In this document: positions 48,758 to 57,661 of the stretch, in pieces
How positions within the stretch are numbered: position 1 is the stretch's first letter
Layout: the number at the start of each line of letters is the position of its first letter
Assembly (NCBI RefSeq): GCF_965278975.1
Contig: NZ_OZ257126.1
Span: 3,224,001-3,288,000 of the forward strand
Length of the DNA stretch: 64,000 nucleotides
Source: Ferrovibrio sp965278975
GTDB taxonomy: Bacteria; Pseudomonadota; Alphaproteobacteria; Ferrovibrionales; Ferrovibrionaceae
Direction of reading: 5' to 3'
Notes under the pieces: generated by a model
What the model saw: only the letters and a program-made list of their open reading frames with translations
Told to the model about the DNA's origin: nothing
The model's database searches: none
Translations under genes and position numbers: made by a program

Positions 48758-49639
48758 TCACTTCGGCGTGCCGAACAAGCCGGCCGGCTTGATCATGAGA
48801 ACGATGGCCATGATGATGAAGATCACCGTGCTGGAGGCCTCGGGGTAGAACACCTTGGTCAGGCCCTCGATCAGGCCCAGCACGAAGCCGGTGAGGATGG
48901 CGCCCATGATCGAGCCCATGCCGCCGATCACCACCACGGCGAACACGATGATGATCAGGTTGGAGCCCATCAGCGGGTTGACCGAGTAGATCGGCGCGGC
49001 GAGCACGCCGGCGAGTGCGGCAAGGCCGACGCCGAAGCCGTAGGTCAGCGTGATCATGCGCGGCACGTTGATGCCGAAAGCCTGCACCAGATCCGGGCGC
49101 TCGGTGGCGGCGCGCAGATACGAGCCGAGCTTGGTGCGCTCGATCATGTACCAGGTGCCGAGGCAGATGGTGAGCGAGGCGACCACGACCCAGGCGCGGT
49201 AGTTCGGCAGGAACATGAAGCTGAGGCGCTGGCCGCCCGGGATCGGGTTGTCGTAGGGCAGGCCGGACGAGCCGAACTGCTTGCGGAACACGCCCTCGAT
49301 GATCAGCGCCAGGCCGAAGGTGAGCAGCAGGCCGTAGAGATGGTCGAGATGGTAGAGCCGCCGCAGGAAGGCGCGCTCCAGAACCACGCCAAAGGCGCCG
49401 ACGATGATCGGCGCCAGGATCAGGGCGCCCCAATAGGGCACGCCGAGCCAGTTCAGCAGCATCCAGGCGACAAACGCGCCCATCATGTACTGCGCGCCAT
49501 GGGTGAAGTTGATCACGTTCAGCAGGCCGAAGATCACGGCCAGACCCAGACTCAGCATTGCATAGAAGGAGCCATTGATCAGGCCCAGCAACAACTGGCC
49601 GAACAATGCCTGTGGCGGTATGCCCAGCAGCTCGAACAT
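48758..49639 (-). CDS. livH: Branched-chain-amino-acid-type ABC transporter permease LivH
   Basis: A 293-residue permease with about 8 helices. It has LLGLINGSFYAMLSLGLAVI near the start, then NVINFTHGAQYMMGAF (family signature) and an EAA loop with YLRAATERPDLVQAFGIN. It forms the translocation channel with LivM. It is followed by livM within 10 bases; upstream lies a 194-bp repeat-bearing gap to livJ, so livHM may be expressed at a different level from livGFJ. Confidence 0.92.
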   Translation of the reverse strand: MFELLGIPPQALFGQLLLGLINGSFYAMLSLGLAVIFGLLNVINFTHGAQYMMGAFVAWMLLNWLGVPYWGALILAPIIVGAFGVVLERAFLRRLYHLDHLYGLLLTFGLALIIEGVFRKQFGSSGLPYDNPIPGGQRLSFMFLPNYRAWVVVASLTICLGTWYMIERTKLGSYLRAATERPDLVQAFGINVPRMITLTYGFGVGLAALAGVLAAPIYSVNPLMGSNLIIIVFAVVVIGGMGSIMGAILTGFVLGLIEGLTKVFYPEASSTVIFIIMAIVLMIKPAGLFGTPK

Positions 49640-49680
49640 CGCTGAAACGTCCCCCTTAAAGAACCTGTTACCCTGTCGAT

Positions 49681-49788
49681 ACCGTATCGGCCCGGACCGT
49701 ATCGGCCTGTGCCGTGCGGCGTTTTATAGGAGGGCGCCCGGAAGCGCCCATCTGTAAAACGCGTGACTGGTATAAAACGCGTGACTGG
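49681..49788. repeat. Two short tandem duplications between livJ and livH
   Basis: ACCGTATCGGCC occurs at 49681-49692 and 49696-49707 (15-bp period). TAAAACGCGTGACTGG occurs at 49755-49770 and 49773-49788 (18-bp period). Between them is a small GC hairpin (GGGCGC-CCGGAA-GCGCCC). No gene is present. Confidence 0.7.
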
Positions 49789-49796
49789 AAAGGTCC

Positions 49797-49818
49797 GGGC
49801 CCGCCGCGAGGCGGGCCC
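49797..49818 (-). terminator. Hairpin after livJ
   Basis: A 9-bp stem GGGCCCGCC/GGCGGGCCC with a GCGA loop lies 16 bases after the livJ stop. It lacks a clean T-run, so it may be a leaky terminator or an mRNA-stabilising hairpin between livJ and livHM. Confidence 0.6.
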
Positions 49819-49833
49819 GTCCTCACGTTATGC

Positions 49834-51048
49834 TTAGCTCTTCTTCACCATCGGGCAGCCGCCATCGGCGAGCGGGCGGAAAGCCTGCTCGGCCGGGATG
49901 GTGGCAACCACCTTCAGGTAGTCCCACGGATACTTCGATTCAGCCGGCTTCTTCACTTCCACCAGGTACATCGGATGGATGTGGCGGCCGTCCTCGCGCA
50001 GCATGCCCTTGCCGAACAGCTTATCGTCGCTCGGCATTTCCTTCATCTTGTTGACCACCTTCACGCCATCGGCATCGCTCTTCAGCGCTTCGACGGCCTT
50101 GAGGTAGTGGATCACCGCCGAGTAGATGCCGGCATGCACCATGGTCGGGTACTTGCCGCCGTTGGCAGCCGCGAATTCCTTGGCGAAGGCGCGGTTGTTG
50201 TCGTTGGCATCCCAGTACCAGGCGGTGGTGTAGTTCAGACCCTGGGCGGTCTTGAGGCCCAGCGAATGAATGTCGGTATCGAACATCAGCATGCCGGCCA
50301 GCTTCTGGCCGCCTTCGACGATGCCGAATTCAGCCGCCTGCTTGATCGAGTTGATGGTGTCGCCGCCGGCATTGGCGAAAGCGACGATCTGCGCCTTCGA
50401 GGCTTGCGCCTGCAGCAGGAAGGACGAGAAGTCGGTGCCGGGGAAGGGATGGCGCACGGCGCCAACCACATTGCCGCCATTCGCCTTCACGACGTTGCTG
50501 GTGTCACGCTCCAGGGCATGGCCGAAGGCGTAGTCAGCGGTGACGAAGTACCAGGTCTTGCCGCCGTTCTGCACGATGGCCTTGCCGGTGCCGTTGGCCA
50601 GCGCCCAGGTGTCATAGGTCCAGTGCGCGGTGTTCGGCGAGCATTGCGCGCCGGTGAGGTCGGAAGCCGCGGCGCCCGAATTCAGGAACACCTTGTTCTT
50701 TTCCTTGGTGATCTGGTTGATCGCCAGCGCCACCGAGGAGGTCGGCACGTCGACGATGGCATCCACCTTGTCAACGTCCAGCCACTGGCGGGCGATGTTG
50801 GAGCCGACGTCCGGCTTGTTCTGGTGGTCGGCGAACACGACCTCGACCTTGAAGCCGCGGGCTTCGATGCCGGAATCGGCAACGGCCTTGCGGGCCGACC
50901 AGGTGCCGCCCGGGCCGGACACGTCGGCATAGAGGCCGGACTGGTCATTCAGCACGCCAAGCTTGATCACATTGTCGGTAATCTGGGCGTTGGCCGCCCC
51001 AGCGGTAAGCACGGCGGCAGCCGTGGCGAACAGATGCTTAAAACGCAT
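49834..51048 (-). CDS. Periplasmic substrate-binding protein of the Liv-type ABC transporter (LivJ-like)
   Basis: A 404-residue periplasmic type I binding protein with a Sec signal peptide (about 1-21, ending AANA). Family segments include ITDNVIKLGVLNDQSGLYAD, GSNIARQWLDVDKVDAIVDV, then YFVTADYAFGHALERD and the C-terminal hinge RPLADGGCPMVKKS. It is the kind often annotated for branched-chain amino acids, amides or aromatic acids. Its high abundance is suggested by the hairpin after it. It is transcribed between livF and livH. Confidence 0.92.
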   Translation of the reverse strand: MRFKHLFATAAAVLTAGAANAQITDNVIKLGVLNDQSGLYADVSGPGGTWSARKAVADSGIEARGFKVEVVFADHQNKPDVGSNIARQWLDVDKVDAIVDVPTSSVALAINQITKEKNKVFLNSGAAASDLTGAQCSPNTAHWTYDTWALANGTGKAIVQNGGKTWYFVTADYAFGHALERDTSNVVKANGGNVVGAVRHPFPGTDFSSFLLQAQASKAQIVAFANAGGDTINSIKQAAEFGIVEGGQKLAGMLMFDTDIHSLGLKTAQGLNYTTAWYWDANDNNRAFAKEFAAANGGKYPTMVHAGIYSAVIHYLKAVEALKSDADGVKVVNKMKEMPSDDKLFGKGMLREDGRHIHPMYLVEVKKPAESKYPWDYLKVVATIPAEQAFRPLADGGCPMVKKS

Positions 51049-51071
51049 GGTTTCCTCCGTTGGTTAAATCG

Positions 51072-51776
51072 TTAGACCCCGAGATACTGTTCGAGTTTGT
51101 CAGTATTGGCGGCGATCTGATCATTGGGGATCATGTCGATCACCTTGCCGTGCTCGACCACATAATGGCGGTCTGCGACGGTACTGGCGAAGCGGAAATT
51201 CTGCTCCACCAGCAGCACCGTGAAACCCTTCTGCTTGAGCAGGCGGATCATGGCGCCGATCTGCTGCACGATCACCGGGGCAAGACCCTCGGTCGGTTCG
51301 TCCAGCAGCAGGAAGGTGGCCCCGGTGCGCAGGATGCGGCCGATAGCGAGCATCTGCTGCTCGCCGCCCGACAGCTTGGTGCCCTGGCTTTTCAGGCGCT
51401 CCTTCAGGTTCGGAAAGATCTGATAGATGTCTTCCAGGCTCATGCCACCCGATTTCACCACCGGCGGCAGGGTCAGGTTCTCGTAGACATTGAGGCTGGA
51501 GAAGATGCCGCGCTCTTCCGGGCAGAAAGCCAGGCCCTGGCGCGCGATCTCGTTCGACGGCAGCTTGATCAGCTCACGGCCCTCGAAGGTCACCGAGCCC
51601 GAACGCTGCGCCAGCATGCCCATCACCGCCTTCATGGTGGTGGTCTTGCCGGCGCCGTTGCGACCGAGCAGGGTCACCACCTCGCCCTTGGCGACATTGA
51701 ATTCCATGCCGTGCAGGATATGGCTCTCGCCGTAGAAGCCCTGCAGGTCCTTGACGTTAAGCTGCGGCTCAGCCAT
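51072..51776 (-). CDS. livF: Liv-type ABC transporter ATPase LivF
   Basis: A 234-residue ATPase. Walker A is GRNGAGKTT (about 38-46), the signature LSGGEQQML lies near 135, and Walker B LLLDEPTEGLAP near 158. The C-terminal ANTDKLEQYLGV is typical of LivF. It powers transport with LivG. ATG 51776 overlaps the livG stop by 8 bases. Confidence 0.94.
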   Translation of the reverse strand: MAEPQLNVKDLQGFYGESHILHGMEFNVAKGEVVTLLGRNGAGKTTTMKAVMGMLAQRSGSVTFEGRELIKLPSNEIARQGLAFCPEERGIFSSLNVYENLTLPPVVKSGGMSLEDIYQIFPNLKERLKSQGTKLSGGEQQMLAIGRILRTGATFLLLDEPTEGLAPVIVQQIGAMIRLLKQKGFTVLLVEQNFRFASTVADRHYVVEHGKVIDMIPNDQIAANTDKLEQYLGV

Positions 51777-52524
51777 GGCCGGTCCCCATATAGGCTTCAA
51801 TCACTTCCGGATTGCGCGAGACGGTGTCGTAGTTGCCCTCGGCCAGAATCTCGCCGCGGCGCAGCACGGTGATGGTGTCGCTGAGCTTGGCCACCACCGA
51901 TAGGTTATGCTCCACCATCAGCACGGTGCGGTTCTTGGCCACGCGCTTGATCAGGTCGGAAATCTTCTCGATATCCTCATGGCCCATGCCGGCCATCGGC
52001 TCGTCCAGCAGCATCATCTCCGGCTCAAGCGCCAGGGTGGTGGCGATCTCCAGCGCGCGCTTGCGGCCATAGGGCAGCTCCACGGCGGTGAGATGGCGGT
52101 ATTCCGCCAGGCCGACGGCTTCCAGCAGTTCCTCGGCGCGCGCGTTCAGCGCGTTGAGGCTTTCCTGCGAGCGCCAGAAATGGAACGAGGTGCCGAGCGG
52201 GCGCTGCAAGGCGACGCGCACATTCTCGATCAGCGAGAGATGCGGGAACACGGCGGAAATCTGGAAACTGCGCACCATGCCGGAGCGGGCGATATCGGCC
52301 GGCTTCTGGGCCGAGATATCGCGGCCGTTGTAGCTGATCCTGCCACGCGTCAGCGGCAGGAACTTGGTCAGCAGGTTGAAGCAGGTGGTCTTGCCTGCGC
52401 CGTTCGGACCAATCAGCGCGTGGATCGTATGCCGACGCACACGGAGGTTGACGTCCTTCACCGCCACAAAGCCGGCGAATTCCTTGGTCAGGCCCTCGGT
52501 CGTAAGAATATGGTCTTCGGCCAT
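51769..52524 (-). CDS. livG: Liv-type ABC transporter ATPase LivG
   Basis: A 251-residue ATPase. Walker A is GPNGAGKTT (about 37-45). The signature region LPYGRKRALEIATTLA has the degenerate Tyr-Gly form seen in LivG. Walker B is MLLDEPMAGMG. The C-terminal ends EAYMGTG, typical of LivG. It heads the livG-livF-livJ-livH-livM order. The 185-bp upstream gap must hold the promoter. Confidence 0.94.
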   Translation of the reverse strand: MAEDHILTTEGLTKEFAGFVAVKDVNLRVRRHTIHALIGPNGAGKTTCFNLLTKFLPLTRGRISYNGRDISAQKPADIARSGMVRSFQISAVFPHLSLIENVRVALQRPLGTSFHFWRSQESLNALNARAEELLEAVGLAEYRHLTAVELPYGRKRALEIATTLALEPEMMLLDEPMAGMGHEDIEKISDLIKRVAKNRTVLMVEHNLSVVAKLSDTITVLRRGEILAEGNYDTVSRNPEVIEAYMGTGHG

Positions 52525-52709
52525 GGTCTGGCTCAGCCCTTCTTGTTTACTCCCTGGCCGCCCGCTCGATTAGTTCAAACGTGACGGCGGTGTCATGTAA
52601 GGGTATCGGAGAGTGGAAGTAAATAGCTGCGGGCGAAAAAAGAATTGCCGCTTTCGCGTCTGCACAATTTACGCAATTTATTCGCCGAATTTGCCTATTT
52701 AGCGGGCGC

Positions 52710-53615
52710 TTATTGGGCCGTGCGGGCCTTGGCGAGCTGGTGCTCGCGATAGGAGATGTAGACCGTGCTGGCAAAAATGATCGTGCCGCCCACCCAGGTC
52801 CACATATCCGGCACCTGACCGAAGGCAAAGAAGCCGAGCAGACTGGCGAAAATCAGCTTGGTGAAATCCAGCGGCATGAGCACCGAGGTTTCGCCAAGCC
52901 GCATAGCCTCGGTGTAGAGCAGCTGGCCGCCGGAGCCGAGCGCGCCGATGCAGAACAGCCAGACAAGCTGGTTCAGGGTCGGGGTCTGCCAATGCGGCAG
53001 GGCCGCCACCAGGCTGATCGGCAGGATGAACACCACCATGTAGGTGGCGATGGTGAGGCTGGAATCGGTGCGCGACAGGATCTTGATATCCACCACCGAG
53101 ACGGCCCACAGCACCGTGGCGCCCAGTACCAGCAGCTGGCCGGTGCCGATGGTGCCGAAGCCGGGGCGCAGCACCACGATCATGCCGATGAAGCCGGCCA
53201 CCAGAGCGGCAATGCGGCGGGCGCGGATCTTCTCGCGCAGCACGATGGCGGCGCCAATGGTGGCAAAGAGCGGCGCGGCATAGCCGAGCGCGGTGACTTC
53301 GGCCAGCGGCGTGAACGACAGGCTGAAGAAGAACATCAGCATCGAGGTGCCGTTGGCGACGCCACGGATGGCGTGCAGGTGCAGCTTGGTGGTGCGGAAG
53401 GGCTGGAAATTGGCCTTGATGATCGCCGGCATCAGCACCAGCAGGCCGAACAGGTTACGGAAGAAGGCCGCCTCGAAAGGGTGGACCTCTTGCGTGATGC
53501 GTCCGATCGCGCCATGCATGGCTGTGAAGCACATGCAGGAAATCAGCATAAGACCCATGGCCCGGGGCAACGTGTTGGCGCCGGGCGCAGTGGTACTGGC
53601 GGGAAGATTGGACAT
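52710..53615 (-). CDS. DMT-family transporter (two EamA domains)
   Basis: A 301-residue protein with ten predicted transmembrane helices in two EamA halves (about 15-150 and 160-295). The first half has HPFEAAFFRNLFGLLVLMPA and AVLFATIGAAIVL-type segments (here PLFATIGAAIVLREKI). The second has PLDFTKLIFASLLGFFAFGQ. Such proteins export amino acids, nucleosides or other metabolites; the substrate is unknown. It is divergent from hrpB, with a 56-bp gap for two promoters. Confidence 0.88.
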   Translation of the reverse strand: MSNLPASTTAPGANTLPRAMGLMLISCMCFTAMHGAIGRITQEVHPFEAAFFRNLFGLLVLMPAIIKANFQPFRTTKLHLHAIRGVANGTSMLMFFFSLSFTPLAEVTALGYAAPLFATIGAAIVLREKIRARRIAALVAGFIGMIVVLRPGFGTIGTGQLLVLGATVLWAVSVVDIKILSRTDSSLTIATYMVVFILPISLVAALPHWQTPTLNQLVWLFCIGALGSGGQLLYTEAMRLGETSVLMPLDFTKLIFASLLGFFAFGQVPDMWTWVGGTIIFASTVYISYREHQLAKARTAQ

Positions 53616-53671
53616 GGACTCTGGTATGGCAGTGTTGTGTTAAACTTTCCAGAAGAGCCGCGAGCCGAGCC

Positions 53672-56215
53672 TTGCTAAAATTGCAACTCTCCCATGCGCT
53701 GCCGATCCAGGCGATTGTGCCGCAGGTTCAGGCTGCCCTTGCGGCAGGCGACAGCCTGGTGGTGCAGGCCCCGCCGGGCTCGGGCAAGACTACCCTGTTA
53801 CCGCTGACCCTGCTCGATCAGCCCTGGGCAGGGCAGGGCAAGATCATCATTCTGGAACCGCGCCGACTGGCGGCGCGCATGGCGGCGCGGCGCATGGCCA
53901 GCCTGCTCGGCGAGAAGGTGGGCGAAACCGTCGGCTACCGCGTGCGCCTGGATTCCCAGGTGGGGCCGAAAACCCGCATCGAGGTCCACACGGATGGCGT
54001 CTTCCTGCGCCGTCTGCAACAGGATCCGGAACTGGGCGGCATCGTTGCCGTGCTGTTCGACGAGGTGCATGAGCGCGGCCTGGAAACCGATCTGGCATTG
54101 GCGCTCTGCCTGGAGGCCCGCGCGGCGTTGCGGCCCGATCTGAAACTGGTGGCGATGTCGGCGACGCTGGATGCCGCACCGTTCGCGCGGCTGCTGGGCC
54201 ACGGCGATGCGGCGGCGCCGGTGATCAGCGGCGAAGGCCGCAGCTTTCCGGTCGAGACGCGCTGGCGGCCGATGGCGCCGATGGCACGGCTGGATCAGGC
54301 GGTGGCCGATTGTGTGCGCGAGGCACTGCATGATGAGCCGGGCGATCTGCTGGTCTTCCTGCCCGGCGTCGCTGAAATACGCCGCGTGCAAAGCAATCTG
54401 GAAGAGAAAGGCTTGCCCGCAGGCACCAGCGTGATGCCGCTTTATGGCGATCTCGGCAGCGCCCAGCAGGATGCGGCGATCCAGCCCAGCGCAACGGGTC
54501 ACCGCAAGGTCGTGCTTGCCACGTCCATTGCCGAAAGCAGCCTCACCATCGAGGGCGTGCGCGTGGTGGTGGATGGCGGCTTCATGCGCCAGCCGCGCTT
54601 TTCGCCCCGCAGCGGCATGAGCGGACTGGAAACCGTGCGGGTCAGCCAGGCTTCCGCCGAACAGCGCCAGGGCCGCGCCGGCCGTGTCGCGCCGGGTGTC
54701 TGCTATCGTCTGTGGGCGGAAGGCGCCCATGGCGGTCTGGCGAAATTCACCGCGCCGGAAATCGCCGTTGCCGATCTGGCGCCACTGGCGCTCGATCTCG
54801 CCGCCTGGGGCGCGCGTGATGCGGCTGCCTTGCCCTGGCTCGATCCGCCGCCGCCGGCGACGCTCACCCAGGCACGCCGCCTGCTGCACGATCTGGGCGC
54901 ATTGGATCAGGATGATGCGATCACGCCGCATGGCCGGGCCATGGCGGAACTGCCGCTGCATCCGCGCCTGGCGCATATGGTGATCCGGGGCCAGGCCAAG
55001 GGTCTTGGCAATGAGGCCTGTGCGCTGGCGGCTCTGCTTTCGGAGCGCGATATCGCGCGTGCCGAGCGTGCCGGTCCGCGCGATGCCGATCTGCGCTGGC
55101 GCGTCGAGATGGTGCTGGGCCTGGAACGCCGCGCCGCGCCGCATGGCTTGCGCGTCGAGCAGGGCGCCTTGCGTCAGGTGAAGCAGCTTGCCGATGATTG
55201 GCGGCGGCGGCTGAAACTGCCGAAAGTGCAGAGTGCCGATGCCGAGGCTGCCGGCCTGCTGGCGGCCTTGGCCTATCCCGACCGCGTGGCGAAGCAGCGC
55301 AACCAGTCGGGCTCCTATGTGATGAGCGGCGGGCGCGGCGCGAAACTCGATGAACTCGACCCGCTCTGCCGCGAGCCTTTGCTGGCGATTGCCGAACTGG
55401 ATGGCGCCCAGGCCGATGCGCGCGTGTTTCTGGCCGCGCCGGTGCGCGAGGCGGATATCGAGGCCGAACTTGGCGATGCCATCGAGACCAGGGAAAGCGT
55501 GGCCTGGGATGACCGCGCGCAAGCTGTGATCGCCGTGCGCCAGCGCCGCCTGGGCGCGCTGGTGCTGAAGGAGCGTGCGCTGGACAAGCCAGATGCAGAA
55601 GCGGTGCGCGCCGCCTTGCTGCAAGGCATCGCCAAGGCGGGCCTGGGCGTGCTGCCCTGGAGCGAGGGCCTGCGGCAATGGCAGGCGCGCGTGCTGCTGC
55701 TGCGCCGCCTGCTGCCCGAAGCTGCCGATTGGCCCGATGTTAGCGATGCCGGCCTGTCAGCAACGTTGGCTGATTGGCTCGGGCCGCATCTCGATGGTTT
55801 CACCAAACTGACGCAGCTACAGGGATTGGATTTGCATACAATCCTGAAGGGGCTGCTCGATTTCAGGCAGTCGCGTCTGCTGGATGCAGAAGCACCAACC
55901 CATTGGCGGGTGCCGACCGGCAATAATCTGCCGATCAATTACAGCGATGGCGACACGCCGGTGCTGGCGGTGCGGCTGCAGGAAATGTTTGGCGAACGCA
56001 ACACGCCGAGTATTGCCGGCGGCCGAATGAAACTGCTGCTGCATCTGTTGTCGCCGGCGCGGCGGCCGTTGCAAGTGACAAGCGATCTCGCTGGTTTCTG
56101 GCAGTCGAGTTACAAAGCGGTGCGAGCGGAAATGCGCGGCCAATACCCGAAACATCCCTGGCCGGAGGATCCCGCCAACGCATTGCCAACCAGTCGGGCA
56201 AAGCCGCGCGCATGA
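53672..56215 (+). CDS. hrpB: ATP-dependent RNA helicase HrpB
   Basis: An 847-residue DEAH-box helicase. Motif I is PPGSGKTTLLPLT (about 34-46), motif II DEVHERG, motif III MSATLDA, then TSIAESSLTI and QRQGRAGR (motif VI). The ratchet and OB-like domains continue, and the HrpB-specific C-terminal part (about 690-840) ends with HPWPEDP. There is no in-frame ATG at the family start, so TTG 53672 (or TTG 53681) is used with no strong Shine-Dalgarno, suggesting low expression. The RNA target is unknown. Confidence 0.93.
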   Translation: MLKLQLSHALPIQAIVPQVQAALAAGDSLVVQAPPGSGKTTLLPLTLLDQPWAGQGKIIILEPRRLAARMAARRMASLLGEKVGETVGYRVRLDSQVGPKTRIEVHTDGVFLRRLQQDPELGGIVAVLFDEVHERGLETDLALALCLEARAALRPDLKLVAMSATLDAAPFARLLGHGDAAAPVISGEGRSFPVETRWRPMAPMARLDQAVADCVREALHDEPGDLLVFLPGVAEIRRVQSNLEEKGLPAGTSVMPLYGDLGSAQQDAAIQPSATGHRKVVLATSIAESSLTIEGVRVVVDGGFMRQPRFSPRSGMSGLETVRVSQASAEQRQGRAGRVAPGVCYRLWAEGAHGGLAKFTAPEIAVADLAPLALDLAAWGARDAAALPWLDPPPPATLTQARRLLHDLGALDQDDAITPHGRAMAELPLHPRLAHMVIRGQAKGLGNEACALAALLSERDIARAERAGPRDADLRWRVEMVLGLERRAAPHGLRVEQGALRQVKQLADDWRRRLKLPKVQSADAEAAGLLAALAYPDRVAKQRNQSGSYVMSGGRGAKLDELDPLCREPLLAIAELDGAQADARVFLAAPVREADIEAELGDAIETRESVAWDDRAQAVIAVRQRRLGALVLKERALDKPDAEAVRAALLQGIAKAGLGVLPWSEGLRQWQARVLLLRRLLPEAADWPDVSDAGLSATLADWLGPHLDGFTKLTQLQGLDLHTILKGLLDFRQSRLLDAEAPTHWRVPTGNNLPINYSDGDTPVLAVRLQEMFGERNTPSIAGGRMKLLLHLLSPARRPLQVTSDLAGFWQSSYKAVRAEMRGQYPKHPWPEDPANALPTSRAKPRA

Positions 56216-56318
56216 CATACGCATGACGGGATGTGGACACACGCATGACAGGCTGTGCGACACAAACGCACGCGCCGGTTACTTGTTGCACTGCATCGAG
56301 AACGCTAGACTCCAGCCC

Positions 56319-57317
56319 ATGAACCCGGAGTACCGCAAGGAGGTCCGCATCCTGTATGGCGACGCCAATACAGGCATGCGGCATTTGTACAAGCAGGCGC
56401 TTATTGGCGCCGGCTTCACGCAGCAGCGTGAATTCGATTCCCTGAACGGCTTCGCCGATCTGCTCGCCGTGGCGCGGCCGGATATCATCCTGATGGATGT
56501 GACGCTGCCGGGCGGCGATGCCTGCGGCACGATCCGGGCGATGCGCCACAGCCAGGTCGGCAACAATCCCTTCCTGCCGGTGATCTTCACCACCTGGGAA
56601 GCGGAGCAGGCGCTGGTGCGCCGCATCGCGGATTCCGGTGCCGATGATGTGCTGGTGAAGCCGCTCAATACCCGCACGCTGATCGACCGCATCGAGGTGA
56701 TCGCCAATGCGCGCAAGCCCTTCGTGGTCACCGCCGACTATATCGGACCGGACCGGCGCAAGGCCGTGGATCGCGGCAGCAGCATCATTCCGCTGATCAC
56801 CGTGCCCAATCCGCTGCGCGCCAAGCTGCTGGGCGAAGAGATTGATGCCGTGGCGGCGCAGCAGGCTTTCGCCGCGGCGCAGGCCGAGGTGCAGACCCTG
56901 CGCCTGCGGCAATCGGCCTTCCGCATCGCCTTCGTGGCGCAGCAGGTGGTGCCGGCCTATCGCCAGGGCAAGGTGGATGATGGCGTCCGCGCGCTGCTTG
57001 GAGACCTGATCGAGTCGGCGCAGGATATTGGCCGCCGCGTGCTGGATACCGAACTCGCCCACGTCGCCAAGCTGTGCGACCCGCTGCTCAGCACGGCACG
57101 GCAGATTGCCTCGATCCAGGGCGTGGTCTCGAGCCAGCCCGAGGGCGGCAAGCAGCTTGAACTGCTGAAGACCCTGGCCGATGCAGTGCTGGCCTTCTTC
57201 AATCCCGATAAGCAGGCTGGCGCATTGGCGCAGGAAGTGGCCAGTGCGGTCGAGCGCTATCGCACCCGGCAGGCAGTGCGCAACGCCAATAACGCCGCGG
57301 CTTCCTCGCGCAGCTAG
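56319..57317 (+). CDS. Response regulator with receiver domain and helical C-terminus
   Basis: A 332-residue protein. The receiver domain (about 10-135) has acidic D16 region YGDAN, phospho-acceptor Asp in IILMDVTLPGGDA (about residue 62), Thr in IFTTWE and Lys in VLVKPLN. After it an Arg/Lys-rich GPDRRKAV linker leads to about 170 mostly helical residues (AEVQTLRLRQSAFRIAFVAQ, with Ala-rich ends). There is no DNA-binding, GGDEF or EAL domain, so it probably acts by protein contact. ATG 56319 has no strong Shine-Dalgarno. It is convergent with soxZ, 3 bases apart. The partner kinase is not evident. Confidence 0.85.
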   Translation: MNPEYRKEVRILYGDANTGMRHLYKQALIGAGFTQQREFDSLNGFADLLAVARPDIILMDVTLPGGDACGTIRAMRHSQVGNNPFLPVIFTTWEAEQALVRRIADSGADDVLVKPLNTRTLIDRIEVIANARKPFVVTADYIGPDRRKAVDRGSSIIPLITVPNPLRAKLLGEEIDAVAAQQAFAAAQAEVQTLRLRQSAFRIAFVAQQVVPAYRQGKVDDGVRALLGDLIESAQDIGRRVLDTELAHVAKLCDPLLSTARQIASIQGVVSSQPEGGKQLELLKTLADAVLAFFNPDKQAGALAQEVASAVERYRTRQAVRNANNAAASSRS

Positions 57318-57320
57318 GCT

Positions 57321-57650
57321 TCAGGTAACGGTGATTGCCTGGGTGGTGGTGTAGAGGCTGCCATCGTCGTCGGTCCAGGCGAAATCCAGCTTGCCGGATT
57401 CAGTGCATCTGACGAAGAAATTCAGCGCCGGATTGGCGGCAATCGCAGGTTCGAACTTGGCTTCGAACACGGTCCTGCCGTTATAGCGACAGACGAAGCT
57501 GTTGATGATCTTGCGGGGCACCAGCTGGCCGCTGGCATCGCGGCGCTGGCCGGATTCCATCGCATGGGTCAGCAGCGTCTTGATCTCCACCACTTCGTCT
57601 TTCCTGGCCGTTTGCGGCACGCGGACGCGGGGCTTTACATCAGTGGACAT
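57321..57650 (-). CDS. soxZ: SoxZ, sulfur-carrier complex subunit
   Basis: SoxZ pairs with SoxY as the carrier onto which sulfur intermediates are loaded in the periplasmic Sox pathway. The 109-residue Ig-like protein has VRVPQTARKDEVVEIKTLL at the start and a Gln-Lys-Ile-Ile-Asn segment (VPRKIINSFVCRYNG). It lacks a signal peptide and is expected to ride with SoxY through Tat. It follows soxY by 11 bases. No soxA, B, C, D or X is nearby, so this may be an orphan carrier for another sulfur reaction. Confidence 0.93.
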   Translation of the reverse strand: MSTDVKPRVRVPQTARKDEVVEIKTLLTHAMESGQRRDASGQLVPRKIINSFVCRYNGRTVFEAKFEPAIAANPALNFFVRCTESGKLDFAWTDDDGSLYTTTQAITVT

Positions 57651-57661
57651 GATCGCTTCCC

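Noticed and set aside
53798..55678. Long minus-strand frame opposite hrpB
   Set aside because: It covers the helicase motifs in antisense; composition is His/Gln/Arg-rich without known features.
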